Shown one piece after another: positions 12,280 to 23,557 of a stretch of 64,000 bases of DNA. The notes beneath the pieces were generated by a model. It made no database searches and was not told the origin of the DNA. It worked only from the letters and a program-made list of their open reading frames with translations. The DNA lies in the NCBI GenBank assembly GCA_026413225.1, contig CM048591.1:45513803-45577802 (forward strand). The letters run 5' to 3'. The position numbers and the translations under genes are program-made. Within the stretch, counting starts at the first letter, position 1, and each line of letters begins with the position of its first letter. The DNA is from Otis tarda. Taxonomy: Eukaryota > Chordata > Aves > Otidiformes > Otididae.

Positions 12280-15200
12280 CTAAAAAAAAAAAAAATAAAA
12301 AAAAAATAAAAGAGTTAATCAGTAAAATATGTACATTTTAGAACATAAGGATTTTCAACATACTTTGAAAGTCTTCTGACATCTCACAGGTACTTAAGTT
12401 AAAGGTATCAGCTGTTAAAGCCAATCAAAGAGGCTGTTCTCAGGGGAGAGATGTGAATAGATGTCCCATCAATGATCGTTTGAGGAGCAACTGATAGCAC
12501 TTATCAGCTCTTGCAGGCATTAATCTCAGAATAATCAAAAGCAAATACCAAGCAGAAGCAAGAGCAAGATCTCCACAAGAGGTAATCGCTCAAGTCTGCA
12601 TGTAGCCTTTTAACCCTTCCTTTAACGAGAAGGGGCTTCATTTATTAGCACAAGCAGAAAGCCATACCCTCATACATGTGACAGCCACCGAGTCCCTGCT
12701 CAGAGGATGAGCAGAAGATTCCCCACTGCCACCGTTACTGCCTTTGTTAAGCTGAGCTCAAGAATAGTAAGCAGTAGACTGCTTTTACTGAGCATAGTGA
12801 GGCCTGTTAGGTCTTTTGTTCCCCATTACAGGAGCAGTAGGGCTGATTCAAAGGTGAACACTGAAGGGAACATTTAACTTTTCAGAATAATGAAGGTAAC
12901 TTGAACATCTAACTCTTCTAAAGAGCTTCACGAGCAAATGGGTGTCACAGATGTTTAGTCAATACGGAAGACTTCAAGGCAAAAGTGGTTTTGGTGGGGT
13001 TTGTGATTGTCTTTGGGTTTTTTTTTGTCTGTGGTTGGAAAGACAGCAATGTCACCTTCGTATTTAACATCTTTGGACTTGTGGGCTTATTGCACCAATA
13101 GGGCATCCTGGGGACCCAAGAGGCTCAAGTTTTGAAATTTTTATTTACTTCAGAGTTAGTGGTATAACTCAGGAGTCACAGCACTGCTACTCAGATAGAA
13201 GATAGGAATCTGGTCAAGAAAGAAGAGGCTTGTAGTTGCTTTGGGTGCAAATGAGTCTGGAAACTATTTAAGTCTGTAGTTTTCTTATCCTGCTAACTAG
13301 TGATGTTGGCACAACTGAAGGAAAGTATATTACAGCACAGGGTGGGATTGAGATGTCATGGGTGGAGAAGGGCAATAATATTTTGCATTGCCACTGGAAA
13401 GAAAATAATATTAAATTCTTATTAGTCATATGAGAGTATTGAAAATAGTCTAGATCTCAGTAGCCTGTTCTCCATGGAAAATAAGTGCCTGTAAAGCAAA
13501 TTTTCAAGTTTTTGTGCTAGCTGACACACTGTTTTCAAAATTACTCCAAGCTTTTTACAAGGATTTTCATAGGCTACTGTATAAAGACTTAAAGTAATAT
13601 AATGCTTTTGCGGAGACTGGCTGCTATTACTTTACACTGATCAGGACTACAGCTACATGTATTATTGTACAGTCTTGGAAATCTGTACTATAATAATTTG
13701 AAGATTAAGATACACATTTTAAAATAAAGTTCAGACTGTTTTTCTACAATTTATGTGTTAAGTAGCTTATGCAAGAACATGAAAGTTTTCAGTACTTGTT
13801 TCTTTAGTGTAATATTGGTTTCTGCTTCTACCACCCTAGCTTACACCACTGTTTTTTTTCCCTCTTTCCTCATCTAAGAAAGAATTTTGTATGCTTGGAT
13901 GTAGTCGAGTTTAGTGCAGTTTAGTAACCAAATTGCCTGGTTAAGTGGGAAGTCAGACATGTGCAGGTTTTGCATAACAGAAACATTTAATCCCTGTAAT
14001 TTAAATTAGAATGGGGCAGGTTTCCTCCTGCACAGGATTGTGAAGATCTCAAAGTATTTTACGTGATGTAGTGTACAGGCAACAGCAGTATTGTTTACTG
14101 TCTCACTAGCATATTCTCTGAAGGAAAGCAGGCCACTTAAAAAGTTTAAATAGAGCACATACAGCATCCTCTGAGCACCCCACCTTTGCAGGAGGCAATT
14201 CTGCTACCCACAAGATAAAAACGGTTGATTTAACTCTGTTCCTTACCACAGTTATCGTGCATTATTTCCGAGAGACAGTTCAGCGTACCGTAGCCGCACC
14301 GACACAGCCAACAGCCCTTCAGCACCCAGGCACCGTGGGCAATGCTGCCGCAGTTGCTGTCAAGGACAAGGGAGACATTTGGTAGCCCCCTCATCCCACC
14401 ACAGAAAAATAACCATCCAGAGTAGTTCGCTTACTCGCTTGCTCACTCTCTCTGGTTTTGGTCAGGTTTTTACCTTTGCCGCTCATCATACTCGCAGTAT
14501 CTGCCAGTGAAATGCTTTAGGCAGGCACAGAAAGCCCCTAGGATGCAGGTCCCTCCATTTTGACAGCAGTCCCTGTTCAGTTTTTTACCTGCAAGACAAT
14601 TATTACAGAGGTTACCAAGCATCCTGGGGGCACTGAACCTCCCCTTTTCCTCACTTGTTCTCTCAGGCCTCTCCAGTTGCCAAAGGATCTTAAGGATATG
14701 TAGTTTTATTGTCTTTAGAGACAATAAAATTATCTGCCTGTTAGGAGTGTTTGCTCAGTTAAGCCCAGTTTGTTTAGTTAAGGATTAGAAGCAAACTACT
14801 AGGGATTACAAGACGGTCAAAAAACAACGCCTGGCAAATCCCATAGCACCAGCAGCAGCATATTCAAGTGAAATATTTCACTTTGACGGAAGCAAGTCTT
14901 AGTCACACTAAGGAATGGGACATTGTTACCGGGAAGTGGTGCTTATTTTTGAGGAAAGGAGTCTCTGTTACTGGGAAGACTTGCTTATTTTTGAGAAGGG
15001 AGGAAGGGAACATTCCCTCAAGGCTTTCTCAAACTCCTGGGATTCAGTATCCATTTAAAACTTTATGTATGTGGGAGGAAACGTAAGCCTGTCCTTGGAA
15101 TTTTTTTCTGTTAGTACTGTTGCTTTCAGGCAGCTCAAACTTTAAAAAAAAAAAAATAAATAATTTTTGGTTATGAGATATGGTGAATTTCAAAAAAGGA

Positions 15201-16529
15201 ACAGAACTTTACGAAATTTTACAAACACTTTTGCAAATCTAAGGAACCAAACCCTTCTTCATTCCTAGTATCCTCCCCTGTTTTCCATTACTACCTTTTG
15301 CAGGTAAGAGATCCCAGTTCTACCTTAAATTTTTATCTGTATTTCTTAAGCGGCCAAGGGAATCATTTAAATGAGCGGCCACAGAAAATCAACCGGCTGT
15401 AAACTTCCAGGAAAACAGTCAAAGCATTAGCATTACAGTGAGATATATATATAAATCTATATATATATATCTATATATATCTATCTCACTGTAATGCACT
15501 GTATATATATATATATAAAATATAGCATTGTTTAGATAAATAATGTTACCTACTGTCTGTAATCCCAGTGAAAGGCACCAATGCCCTGGAATTCTGTTGC
15601 TTTCTGCTTTCATAACTCTGATTCATATCACTGAGAGCATTTATAATAGTTCCTTCGCTCTTGGGCTGCTGCTTTTGTGCTGTGGCATTGAGACTTTTCA
15701 AATCTTCACGTTCTTCTTTTTCATGGCCTTGACAAGAAGTGCAAATGTGGAAGAGAAGGGTAACTTGTAATGAAGCAATGCGTACTGTAAAAGTACAAAC
15801 AGGGAGGGGCAGGGGGAAACACGAAATTCCCCTTACCTTTTCCTAAATGAGCAGCCTGCCAGACCAGAGTCACAGTGAAGAGAATTCTACGAGAAACAAA
15901 GAGCTGAAATAAGTTTGTGCTGATAAGACGCAAACACCAAAACGAAGATGGGCGGGGGAAGGACCTTTCTCAAAGCTTCATCGATCACTGACAATATAAA
16001 CTATACATATTTTATGCCAGCAGTAATTCGAATTCACACACACAAAAAATTTCTCAAATTAAGCTTGAAAATTGGCGGGGGTGTTTGTGGGACGGGCAGA
16101 GAACAGGGACATACAGATAAGGCTTGCTTACAGAAAGCTACGGATTCCACACATTTGCTGGTTGCCAACGAGTCAAAAATATCCCTTTCTGTACATTTCT
16201 TTACCGCAACTAGGCTGTTGCCAGCAGTTACAGAAGCAGCAAAGGCAAGGGGACAACATTATCTTCACCCACAGTTACAGGTACCTTTTACCTTTGTTCC
16301 TTCCAGCATCCTGGCCTGTTGATCAACCGAAAAAAAAAAAAAAAAACAAAACAAACCAACCAAACAAACAAAAAACCCCAAAACAAAACAAACCACCAAC
16401 CCCCCCACCCCCCAGAAAAAAAGAAAAAAAAAGAAAAAAAAAAGCGCTACTAAAAGGAAAGACATCCTTGGCTAGAGAAGGTCCCTGACAGGTCAGGCAG
16501 TCTTACCTAATGTGGCTTCCCCAGTACAT
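12155..16529 (-). CDS. CFC1: EGF-CFC family Nodal co-receptor, Cryptic (CFC1-like), six coding exons
   Basis: Joining exons 16529-16507, 15886-15837, 15727-15554, 14588-14474, 14356-14247 and 12279-12155 gives an uninterrupted 198-residue protein, with GT-AG introns and matching phases throughout. Residues 1-25 are a signal peptide ([17 protein letters not shown] start, resembling human CFC1). Residues 26-82 are a polar spacer with sequons at N38 and N60 and the family motif VPFTGIT at 75-81. The EGF-like domain (90-114) has six Cys and the O-fucose site CQNGGTC (T96). The CFC domain (123-157) has six Cys and HGAW at 128-131, the His and Trp positions known to bind ALK4 in Cripto. A hydrophobic tail (179-198) after SNG (171-173) suggests GPI anchoring. 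The family is known to act at the cell surface in Nodal signalling for mesendoderm and left-right patterning. CFC1 is preferred over TDGF1 from the signal peptide and the HGAW and LCRC stretches. Oddity: Leu106 stands where Pro is nearly invariant. Confidence 0.93.
12280..14246 (-). other. CFC1 intron 5
   Basis: A 1967-bp intron with donor GTAAGG at 14246 and acceptor TAG at 12280, preceded by a T-rich tract (the A-rich run at 12283-12310 on the plus strand). No repeat or second gene was recognised inside. Confidence 0.85.
14247..14356 (-). CDS. CFC1: CFC1 exon 5 (CFC domain)
   Basis: This exon of 110 bp encodes [14 protein letters not shown], then [13 protein letters not shown] and SEIMHDNC, the complete six-cysteine CFC module. 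It enters with one base completing Ser121 and leaves one base for Glu158. Acceptor TTGACAG, donor GTAAGG. The HGAW stretch matches human CFC1 and supplies the His and Trp of the ALK4 contact known from Cripto. Confidence 0.95.
14474..14588 (-). CDS. CFC1: CFC1 exon 4 (EGF-like domain)
   Basis: This exon of 115 bp encodes [17 protein letters not shown], then FCAC, then [13 protein letters not shown], a textbook EGF-CFC family EGF domain. Acceptor GTCTTGCAG, donor GTAAAA. Six cysteines are present (residues 90, 91, 97, 103, 105, 114). The codon after FCAC is CTA (Leu106), whereas relatives carry Pro. A single C-to-T change from CCA would explain it. Confidence 0.95.
14925..15008. repeat. Two-copy 42-bp tandem duplication in CFC1 intron 3
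   Basis: Copies at 14925-14966 and 14967-15008 share GTTAC, GGGAAG and TTGCTTATTTTTGAG-like blocks with a handful of differences. The two copies are adjacent with no spacer. Local duplication is the simplest explanation. Confidence 0.8.
15430..15497. repeat. Palindrome with 16-bp perfect arms and TA-rich centre
   Basis: GCATTACAGTGAGATA at 15430-15445 is the exact reverse complement of 15482-15497. The 36 bases between are TA-rich and can extend the stem. A further (TA)n run follows at 15502-15519. In CFC1 RNA this would fold as a long hairpin in intron 3. It may mark a small foldback transposon remnant or an expanded TA microsatellite. Confidence 0.8.
15554..15727 (-). CDS. CFC1: CFC1 exon 3 (spacer region)
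   Basis: This exon of 174 bp encodes residues 26-82: a charged, low-complexity spacer starting HEKEERED with sequons NAT (38) and NQS (60), ending with [10 protein letters not shown], a conserved lead-in to the EGF domain in this family. Phase fixes the donor at GTAGGT, not at the GTAAC four bases later, because only the former joins to the next exon in frame. The acceptor is TTGTCAAG, a weaker site than the others. Confidence 0.85.
15728..15836 (-). other. CFC1 intron 2
   Basis: A short 109-bp intron with donor GTAAGG and acceptor AAG. Nothing else is recognised in it. Confidence 0.8.
15837..15886 (-). CDS. CFC1: CFC1 exon 2 (signal-peptide core)
   Basis: This exon of 50 bp encodes [16 protein letters not shown] plus the first base of Gly25. 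It is the hydrophobic core and end of the signal peptide and lines up with LLFTVSLALQIINLGN of human CFC1. An upstream acceptor at 15904 also exists but would put the reading frame out of phase with exon 1. The acceptor TTTCTCGTAG keeps the frame. Confidence 0.85.
15887..16506 (-). other. CFC1 intron 1
   Basis: A 620-bp intron, donor GTAAGA at 16506 and acceptor TTTCTCGTAG. It contains a 120-base stretch (about 16325-16445) without a single A on the transcribed strand. Confidence 0.8.
16325..16445. repeat. Low-complexity A/C-rich tract with no T on the plus strand
   Basis: About 120 bases made of A runs, AAAC and AACC units and two long C runs near 16400-16412, then AG-rich poly(A). On the CFC1 sense strand it is a T/G tract. 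Such tracts commonly arise by microsatellite growth and are prone to assembly error. Confidence 0.85.
16507..16529 (-). CDS. CFC1: CFC1 exon 1 (start codon)
   Basis: ATG at 16529-16527 opens MYWGSHI and the first two bases of Arg8, followed by donor GTAAGA. The pattern M-x-W-x-x-H-x-R-[IL]-L-F-T-V matches the start of CFC1 proteins (human MTWRHHVRLLFTV), which is the main reason for choosing this ATG. Coding length is 23 bp. Confidence 0.85.
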
Positions 16530-16703
16530 TTTCCCGCAGCCTGAAACACCCGTGAGACCCTCCAGGGGAGCCTGAGCAGCAAGAAGAGGTCCAGAGTCCC
16601 TCACGGAAGGCTGTTGCATGCAGCACCCCTCGCACAGTACACGGCAGCAAAAGGAGGAGAGAGGAGGACGGATGAAACTTTACTCTTTCTGTCCAGCTTA
16701 TAG
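16530..16703 (-). promoter_or_regulatory. Probable CFC1 promoter and 5' untranslated region
   Basis: The sequence upstream of the ATG is moderately GC-rich. On the minus strand a TATA-like CTATAAGC lies at 16703-16696, which would place the transcription start near 16670 and give a leader of about 140 bases. An A/T-rich CTAAATAGAG (about 16814-16805) lies further upstream and resembles a MEF2 site. No Nodal-type FoxH1 site was confirmed. Confidence 0.4.
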
Positions 16704-16949
16704 TAACGTCGAGAAGACATAGTTCCCAGTTCTGCCGCTTGCTGAGCCCTACTGGAGGCTCTGGCAGGCAGGAGCACCTCTCCAGGCTGAGATTCCCTGT
16801 CCTGCCCTCTATTTAGACGAACTGCTGGAGGGTGGAGCAAAGTGGAGGCACCTAGAGCTGGCGGGAGACTTAAGGGTCCATGACCACAAAAAAATCCCAA
16901 GCCAGGAAGATTTCAGTTCCAGTTTGTTTCTTAACATAAACGCCCTTGT

Positions 16950-19900
16950 TCCACCACATATTACATGGGGAAGAAAAAAGTGTTATGTGGAACTCCAATG
17001 GGTAGATAATAAACAGCAGCAGATGTATAACAAAAGTTAAAAAGCCTCAACTCTACCTACATGCCCTGTCTCTACCAGTGTTTTGCACAGGGGTGTCTAC
17101 TTTATGAAATTGTACCACTTTGCAGCACAGATAATCCTTAGAGCCTGCATTAGAGACTTCTGTCAAAAGTACTACAGAAAGCAGCGTAAGGTTCTGGACA
17201 GTGGTTTGTTGTCCCACAGGAGTTGTTAATAAATTCTTGAAATGCCTTTTGAAACTTTTTTACTATCAGTAAAATTAGACCCATTAGTGCTTTTTTCTAG
17301 TCTGAGTCCATGCAATACCAACACATACCTAGATTGAACTTGCCATGTGCTCCGAAAGGGGCTAGGGCCGCTCACATGACTTTACTGTGGCTCAGCAGCA
17401 TCAGCAAAAAGAACTGCAGCTGGACAGTGGTAAAAAAACAGCTGTCAGCAGTCCTTTCTCAAATGGCTCTACCTGTACCACGGAATGCAGATGGCCTTTA
17501 CCTGAGTTGCAACAGGAAACTGCAGCAATACAGCTTTGTTTTGTTTTGTTTTGAGGAGGAGGGCATGTGGAAGATGGGTGCTTTCATTACACTGGTGCAA
17601 ATCAAACTAATACAAATTGCATCTTGGCTAGACATATGATGACATCAGACATATGGATGAGACCTTCACTGAAGAAGTAGCTCTATGGGCTGAACACATT
17701 GTCATATCTTCTTGTTTGCAACTCCCTGTGGCTGACCCTTGTCATCTTTGCCCCATCTGAGCTGATGGTTTGGAAGCTGTGAACACCCCTCATCCAGTTT
17801 GATACAAGGAGTGTCTTAATTTACAAGGAGAGCTGACAGAATTAAGTCAATCTGCTTGGCACTGAAGCAGATGGAGAGTGTTCCGAGGACGGGCTCATTC
17901 ATGTCTCCAAGTGGGGACACTGATCTCCAGCAGGAGGGCAGAAGTGCATGGCTAGAGATGTGAAATGGCTGTTTCTGCAGGGAATGCTCGCCGGGAGTTC
18001 TCTGCCGTGCTACATCAATCTTAGAGGATAAGGCATTCCCAGCGCAGGTACAACTGTTGACTCCAATTGATCTAAGCTTAACTGTTTTCTTGTAGATGTA
18101 GGATAAGTCCTTTAGTTTCATGGTAACTTGTTTCATGATGTGTTTTATGTTTGTTACTAATTTCAACTGATTTAGATGAAGCTATTCTTGTTCCAGACTT
18201 GTACTGAGGTATCGTGTCCTTTGGAACTGAGAGTCTGTGATGTAGTTTGTGTGAAATTTAGCCAAATCACTGTTAGAAGAACCTAAATGCTAACACTTGT
18301 AGGTAAGATATTCAATAGAAAAAAATGTTATGATAAAAATCACAACATGTTAGTTCTGGATGGGATTTTGTTTTTCTTATCTTAAACAGCAACAATTTTG
18401 AAGAGACGGATTACTCTCACCACTGTGCCGGCTGCATCTACCCACTGTGATTCACAAGAACTTCTAAACTCAACGTGTGTTAAGGTTTAGGTACTTGCTT
18501 AAAACCTATCATGTATGTTCAAGTATTGTTGTGACAACAGATGCTGTTCTGAATTAGGACTGTAAGATGTTTCACACAAAATGAAAGAGATATCCTTTTT
18601 GCATGTATTCACAAAACATGTATGTTTGTTTTGTCAACATATGAAAATGTTTACTTGTGAAAAATACTTACAATCCAAACAGCTCCTGCTTTGATTTGAG
18701 TTCTCTAGCTGTGTAACGGGGTTCATATTTTGAGTTTAAAAATAATATCTGTAGTTACATTTGCTTGCTGTTTTTTGTTACTATATTAGGAACAAAGTAT
18801 TCATTTTCAAGTTGGCCTAACTGGTAGCATCACTTTAAGTTATAATATTCAGATGCCGAAACGCTGTCATTTAGCGTCCAGTTTGTTGGTTTTCCCCTTC
18901 CCATAAATTGAAGGCAGAAAAAATAAACAGAAATAAGTAAACACAGGAACATCACACTTACTGTTTTTTTTTACTAAATGCAGTGTCGATATAGTTCTCC
19001 TGGAGAGCTTTTCTGGTATCAGATTCCCAGCCCTATACTGGAGGTAGCTTTCAAAATGGGGATGCTGGTAGGGAAATATTGATCAATTTTCACACCCTGT
19101 GCCATTTGTCTAAGATCAGAAGTCATCCCTGTAACTTCAAGAGCTAACAACCTGGGGGAGTGTAAAGCAGTTGGTAAACATTTCTCGCTGTGATATCTTG
19201 TTTCTTCCTTCCTTCTCCCTACAGCCTCACCAGCAAGGCACACACGGGAATGGGGACCACGTAAATTGCTCAGACGCTGCTGTTGCCTAACTGCACTATA
19301 GAGGTGAGATTGGTGTGACACTGCAGAAAAGTGCTGCTGTTTGTTGTTGACAGAACCTGCCAGAAAGTGATTGCTTCTGCCCAGGGATTTGTGAGGAGCT
19401 GCAGTAAGGGTTGATGCACTGCCTTTATCAGCTTTGAGTAAGATAAGAGTGGAGCCAACCGAAGAGCTGGTCCTGAGCATTTCAGTCAAGCCCTGTGTAC
19501 ACAGGAGACGGCTAACCTTTAGTTAGGAGCCTTCAGTGCTGTTAGTTCCAGTGGCATGTCAAGTAGCATTTATGGATAAAAGTGATAGGAAAACATGGCT
19601 TTATTAGATGATTTATTAGTGCACATAACCCCTCTTGTGCTCTTCCAGGGAACTGTAGGTCCATAGCCTACATCTTCTGGCACTCTTTCCCAACATGCAA
19701 GTGGACCACTACACTGAAAGATGAAGTGTGGATAATAAGCACTGCTTTTTCATATATTAGTGTTTCATACCAACTAGATTCCTGTCTAGATACTTGGTAT
19801 TTCTGAGAGCTTCAGGATCAACAGATGCCTAAGGACTGGAGGTAACAATGAAAAAAAAAGAAAAAGAAACAAAGATGGGGAAAATGTGTGTGTCTCTGGC

Positions 19901-22900
19901 TTCCCAGAGCTGTGCTGAAAAGCCTGCTCAGGGGTATGTGAAATTCAGCAATGGTCAGTGCAGCCAAAGTGTCTGATGGCTAGAATGATTTAGGTTCCCA
20001 AATTCCAGCTTAGAGTTAGGACTAGATCGCTAACTAGATTGGGCAATGTTAAATCAGTTATGCAGAATATTATGGAGAACAGTGGAAAGTAATTATCCTC
20101 CCTGGACATTTATTGAAATCTTGGGAATAGAGACTTCTGTGAAGCAAAGCTGTCAGCTTGGGTGACTTACAGGTATCTGAGGAAAGGGCAGACCCCAGGC
20201 AGTCTAGGCTGGGAGCTCTCAGAATGTGGTTAACTCATTAAACGGTAAGGATCCTGAATGCAAAGACCTAGTACTAGCCAGTCTGAGATTTTTATTTTTA
20301 TTTGTTTATTTTTTATTAGTTACAGCTGCTATTGGGACTTCTGGCAGCTACCTGGGTGTTCTCACATTCTAAAAGCTGTATACAACTTAAATACAGTCAG
20401 ACTGAATAATTTTATGGTGTTACAGAACTTTCTCGACAGGGCCTCAACTAGCTCTTATTACTGTCAGGAATTTCCTGTAGGATTGTGTAGGGGTTGCTGT
20501 TGTTGCCTCCTCATCTCAGTGTATGTATGAAGTGAAACTCATACACAGGCAGAAGAGCCTGCCCTGGTTTGAAATGAGCAGTATAAATGCCCAGAGTAGC
20601 CTTTTTCACTTAGGTTAAGAATGGCTTACATTGGTTTAGTTGGAGTCTAACACTAATTGACTTGAGGAAGTATGAAGCAGGAAAATAACCCATATAGTAA
20701 CAGGCACCAGTTTAACCAATGCCACAGGTCCATGATCAACTTAAGCAGGATAAGTGGCTGCTGCTAAAATGATGAGTAACCCCTCTGTCTTACCCCATGA
20801 GCTCTTTGTTCCTATTGCCTCTCTCACACTGCCTTTACTGTTTGTGCAGCCATGAGTGAGCTGGAGCAGGGAATTTATCTGAATGAAAACTCAGCTGGAA
20901 AAAAAAAAAAAAAAAAAAAAAAAAAGGTTCATTTTCAGCTGGATCAGTTCCCTGGTGTGGTTTACCACATGAGGACTGCTGCTGGCAGAAGCAGAAGGCA
21001 GGGAGAAGCAGCCATGACTGTGTGACAGGCAGCCCCTTTCCATAGCAGAGCTGATTTATACCAGATTAAATTGATGGTGGAATTTGTAAATAGATTTCAG
21101 TTCATAAATTTAAACTGGTGTTACCCTACCTAGGAAATAAAACACAACCAACATATCCTCATGATAATTATACCACCTTCTATGCTCTCATCTATTAGCA
21201 CTGACTATCACACAGGAGTAGAGCAGTCATCCCACACCTCTCTGACAGCATATGGATGAAGGTTAGTACAAACAAGACAGGAGTGATATTACCAAATGAA
21301 AGGAAACAACTACAGGAGTTCCTTAGAGAGGGAACCTTATGCAGATGTTGTACAAAGATGTAAGGCTCTGTCACAGACTGACATAAATTTATGGAATAAA
21401 ATCAGCCTCATAACAGAGCATCCTGTAGGTTTTCCTTCTACTGAGTCTAATGGTTAGTCATTAAACATGATGAAAAAAATCAATATGATAATGAAAGGGT
21501 TTTGTGATGAAAATGAATGTAGTTTATGCCTTTTGTGTACAGAAAAAAAAAATCTGCCAGTACACGGAGAAGTGATAAGAAGATCCTAGTTATCTTCCTC
21601 TGAGGGAAAGGTTCTTTGGCAAACAAATCAACACAAACACCAAGAGACTGCAAGAATGAGACTTCTTTTCTTCTTCTTCTTCAAATACAGTAAGTTTTAG
21701 TATTTTATTGAAGAAAAAGGAAGTACTGAGGAAAAGGAAGTTTTGCACAATTATTTATTTTGAAGTTTGAAAAGATTATACTTTTAACCACCCTGCAGGC
21801 TCTGCAGAGATCCAGAGAGTTTTTTTTTGTAGAGTTAGGAGTGCTGAGCTCTGCCATGTTTTCGGCTAAATGCACTTCTCCTCCACATGCTATCAGGTGT
21901 GTGTCTCTGTCTTGTCCACCATTCAGGAAGCTGCCTCAACATTTCAGGTTTAAGAATGGGATCTTTTTGGCTGCATAAAGCTTACCAAGTCTTGTGCTGT
22001 CTTATTAAGGGGCCATTCTGGGGACACTTTATTAGTGCAGTCATGCACACAAGCTATGTCTCTCTTGCAAAATTACTGTAGGCACCTATCTGAAAATTTA
22101 TCTTTTCAATACACAAAATGCAATTGCCTGAGTTTAATGGTATATTTTGACCTGGCTCAGCAGTCTTGTTTGGTGCCGTCAGCTGAAACTAGAGTGAAAT
22201 TTTCACTCAGTTGGTTCATCCACCCTAGCAGTAAAGACAGAAGCAATTCAAAGGTTGAATAGCTGTCAGGTGTTTCCTCCACTGTTTTCATTCAAAAGTA
22301 TTGCAGTGTGGCTTAGCCTGTTGTTAACAGTGCTGCAGTAGGATATGACCCCAGAAAGCCTTCAGGGTTTGTGTGGCATGATGCAAACTAGGAATTTCAT
22401 AGCAGCCAGGAAGGAGTCCTGGATGAAGTGGTGATCCCACAGCCTAATTCAGGGGTGGGGATGTGTATCCCAGGCAGCCAGGAATGGAAATCTCTGCATA
22501 GATCTTGTCTTTGACCTTCAAGCTAGCCAAAGATGCTGACATTTCTATAAGATGAAGCTACATGTTAAAGCTGAGCCAATGTTAGAAGACTAATTTCCAA
22601 GTCAAGCATATGCTGAGATTTGCACTGGTTCTGGTGTCATTGGACCTCTTGCAGAGCTGAATCCATTTGTTAACCTGGAATAATCCTATCTCACCCTAAA
22701 CCATAGTTTCTTGCTTCATCCTTCTTTTTTTTTTTCCTCCTCCTTGAATTCACTGTTCCAAATGCAAAGTAGAAAGCAGCTTGTATATATATGTAAAAGT
22801 CACTATGCAAAACTGGGTATTGGTGATGAGATATGTGCAAGGAACAGGTCTAACACTTCTTGGGGAGTTATCCTTGCAGGCACTGGGAATGGCAGGTAAA

Positions 22901-23540
22901 ACTGAGAGATTCAGTGGTTATTTTAATCTATGATAATAGCTCTTAAAACATTAGTATCAATTAAAATAGAAAAAAACCCCAGTATCTAATAATTTGTACT
23001 GCTGTCAGCAGTCCAGGCCTTCCTTTTATCTCCAGTCTACTGCTACACTTCAGGACACCTGCTCCCTGTGCCTGCTTGGCCCTGGCCCAGCAATTCAAAA
23101 TATGCTGCATGTGCCATTGTTTGCAGATGGCTTGGGCTCCAGGTTGCTTTTCTGCAAGGACTGTGTTGAAGTTAAACTTCTACCACTACAATGGCTTCAT
23201 TTTTGCTTCATATTCACTGGGAAACTTCGTGAATTTAACCGGAGCTGCATAGGTTGTCATCTTGAAAACACATCTGCATAGCAGAGCTGGCACATACATA
23301 ATGATGCTTGGAGAAGGCTGCATTTGTCAACAGAGGCCAAATTTTAATAACTTCATCCAGGCACTCAGAATGAATGCCATAGCAAAAGGCAGTTGTGAAA
23401 GTTTCTAGCCTGTGGGTGTTAGGGACAGCCTGTGAACCACTTCTGAGAATACAAAAATTCCATGATAAAGAGCAAACTAGAAATCCTGTGAGTGAAGTCT
23501 GGAATATAAGGGTTATTTTAAGCAGGTAGATGACACATGA
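16950..23540. other. Unassigned DNA upstream of CFC1
   Basis: No gene was recognised. The longest frame is on the minus strand at 19480-19019 (ATG at 19480, about 153 codons), Ser/Gln-rich with no domain seen. A 27-base poly(A) run lies at 20899-20925. Frames at 17310-17639 (plus) and 18166-17816 (minus) are single open stretches without splice-site or homology support. Confidence 0.55.
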
Positions 23541-23557
23541 GGCTACAGAAGGAAAGA

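Larger units (their letters stand above)
14589..15553 (-). other. CFC1 intron 3
   Basis: A 965-bp intron, donor GTAGGT at 15553 and acceptor GTCTTGCAG. It contains a near-perfect 42-bp tandem duplication (14925-15008) and a hairpin-forming TA-rich palindrome (15430-15497). Confidence 0.85.

Noticed and set aside
15837-15903. Longer form of CFC1 exon 2 using the acceptor at 15904
   Set aside because: It would break the reading frame from exon 1; the acceptor ending at 15887 keeps the frame and the family pattern.
16072-16488. 138-codon plus-strand frame ending in Lys/Pro runs
   Set aside because: It lies in CFC1 intron 1, antisense, and its second half is only the A/C-rich low-complexity tract.
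16601-16900. 99-codon minus-strand frame over the CFC1 promoter
   Set aside because: It lies upstream of the family-matching ATG, has no link to exon 1 and no similarity to CFC1.
20891-20942. 27-base poly(A) between two copies of TCAGCTGG, suggesting a retro-insertion
   Set aside because: The second copy is not adjacent to the poly(A), and nothing lies between the first copy and the run, so it does not fit a retrocopy.
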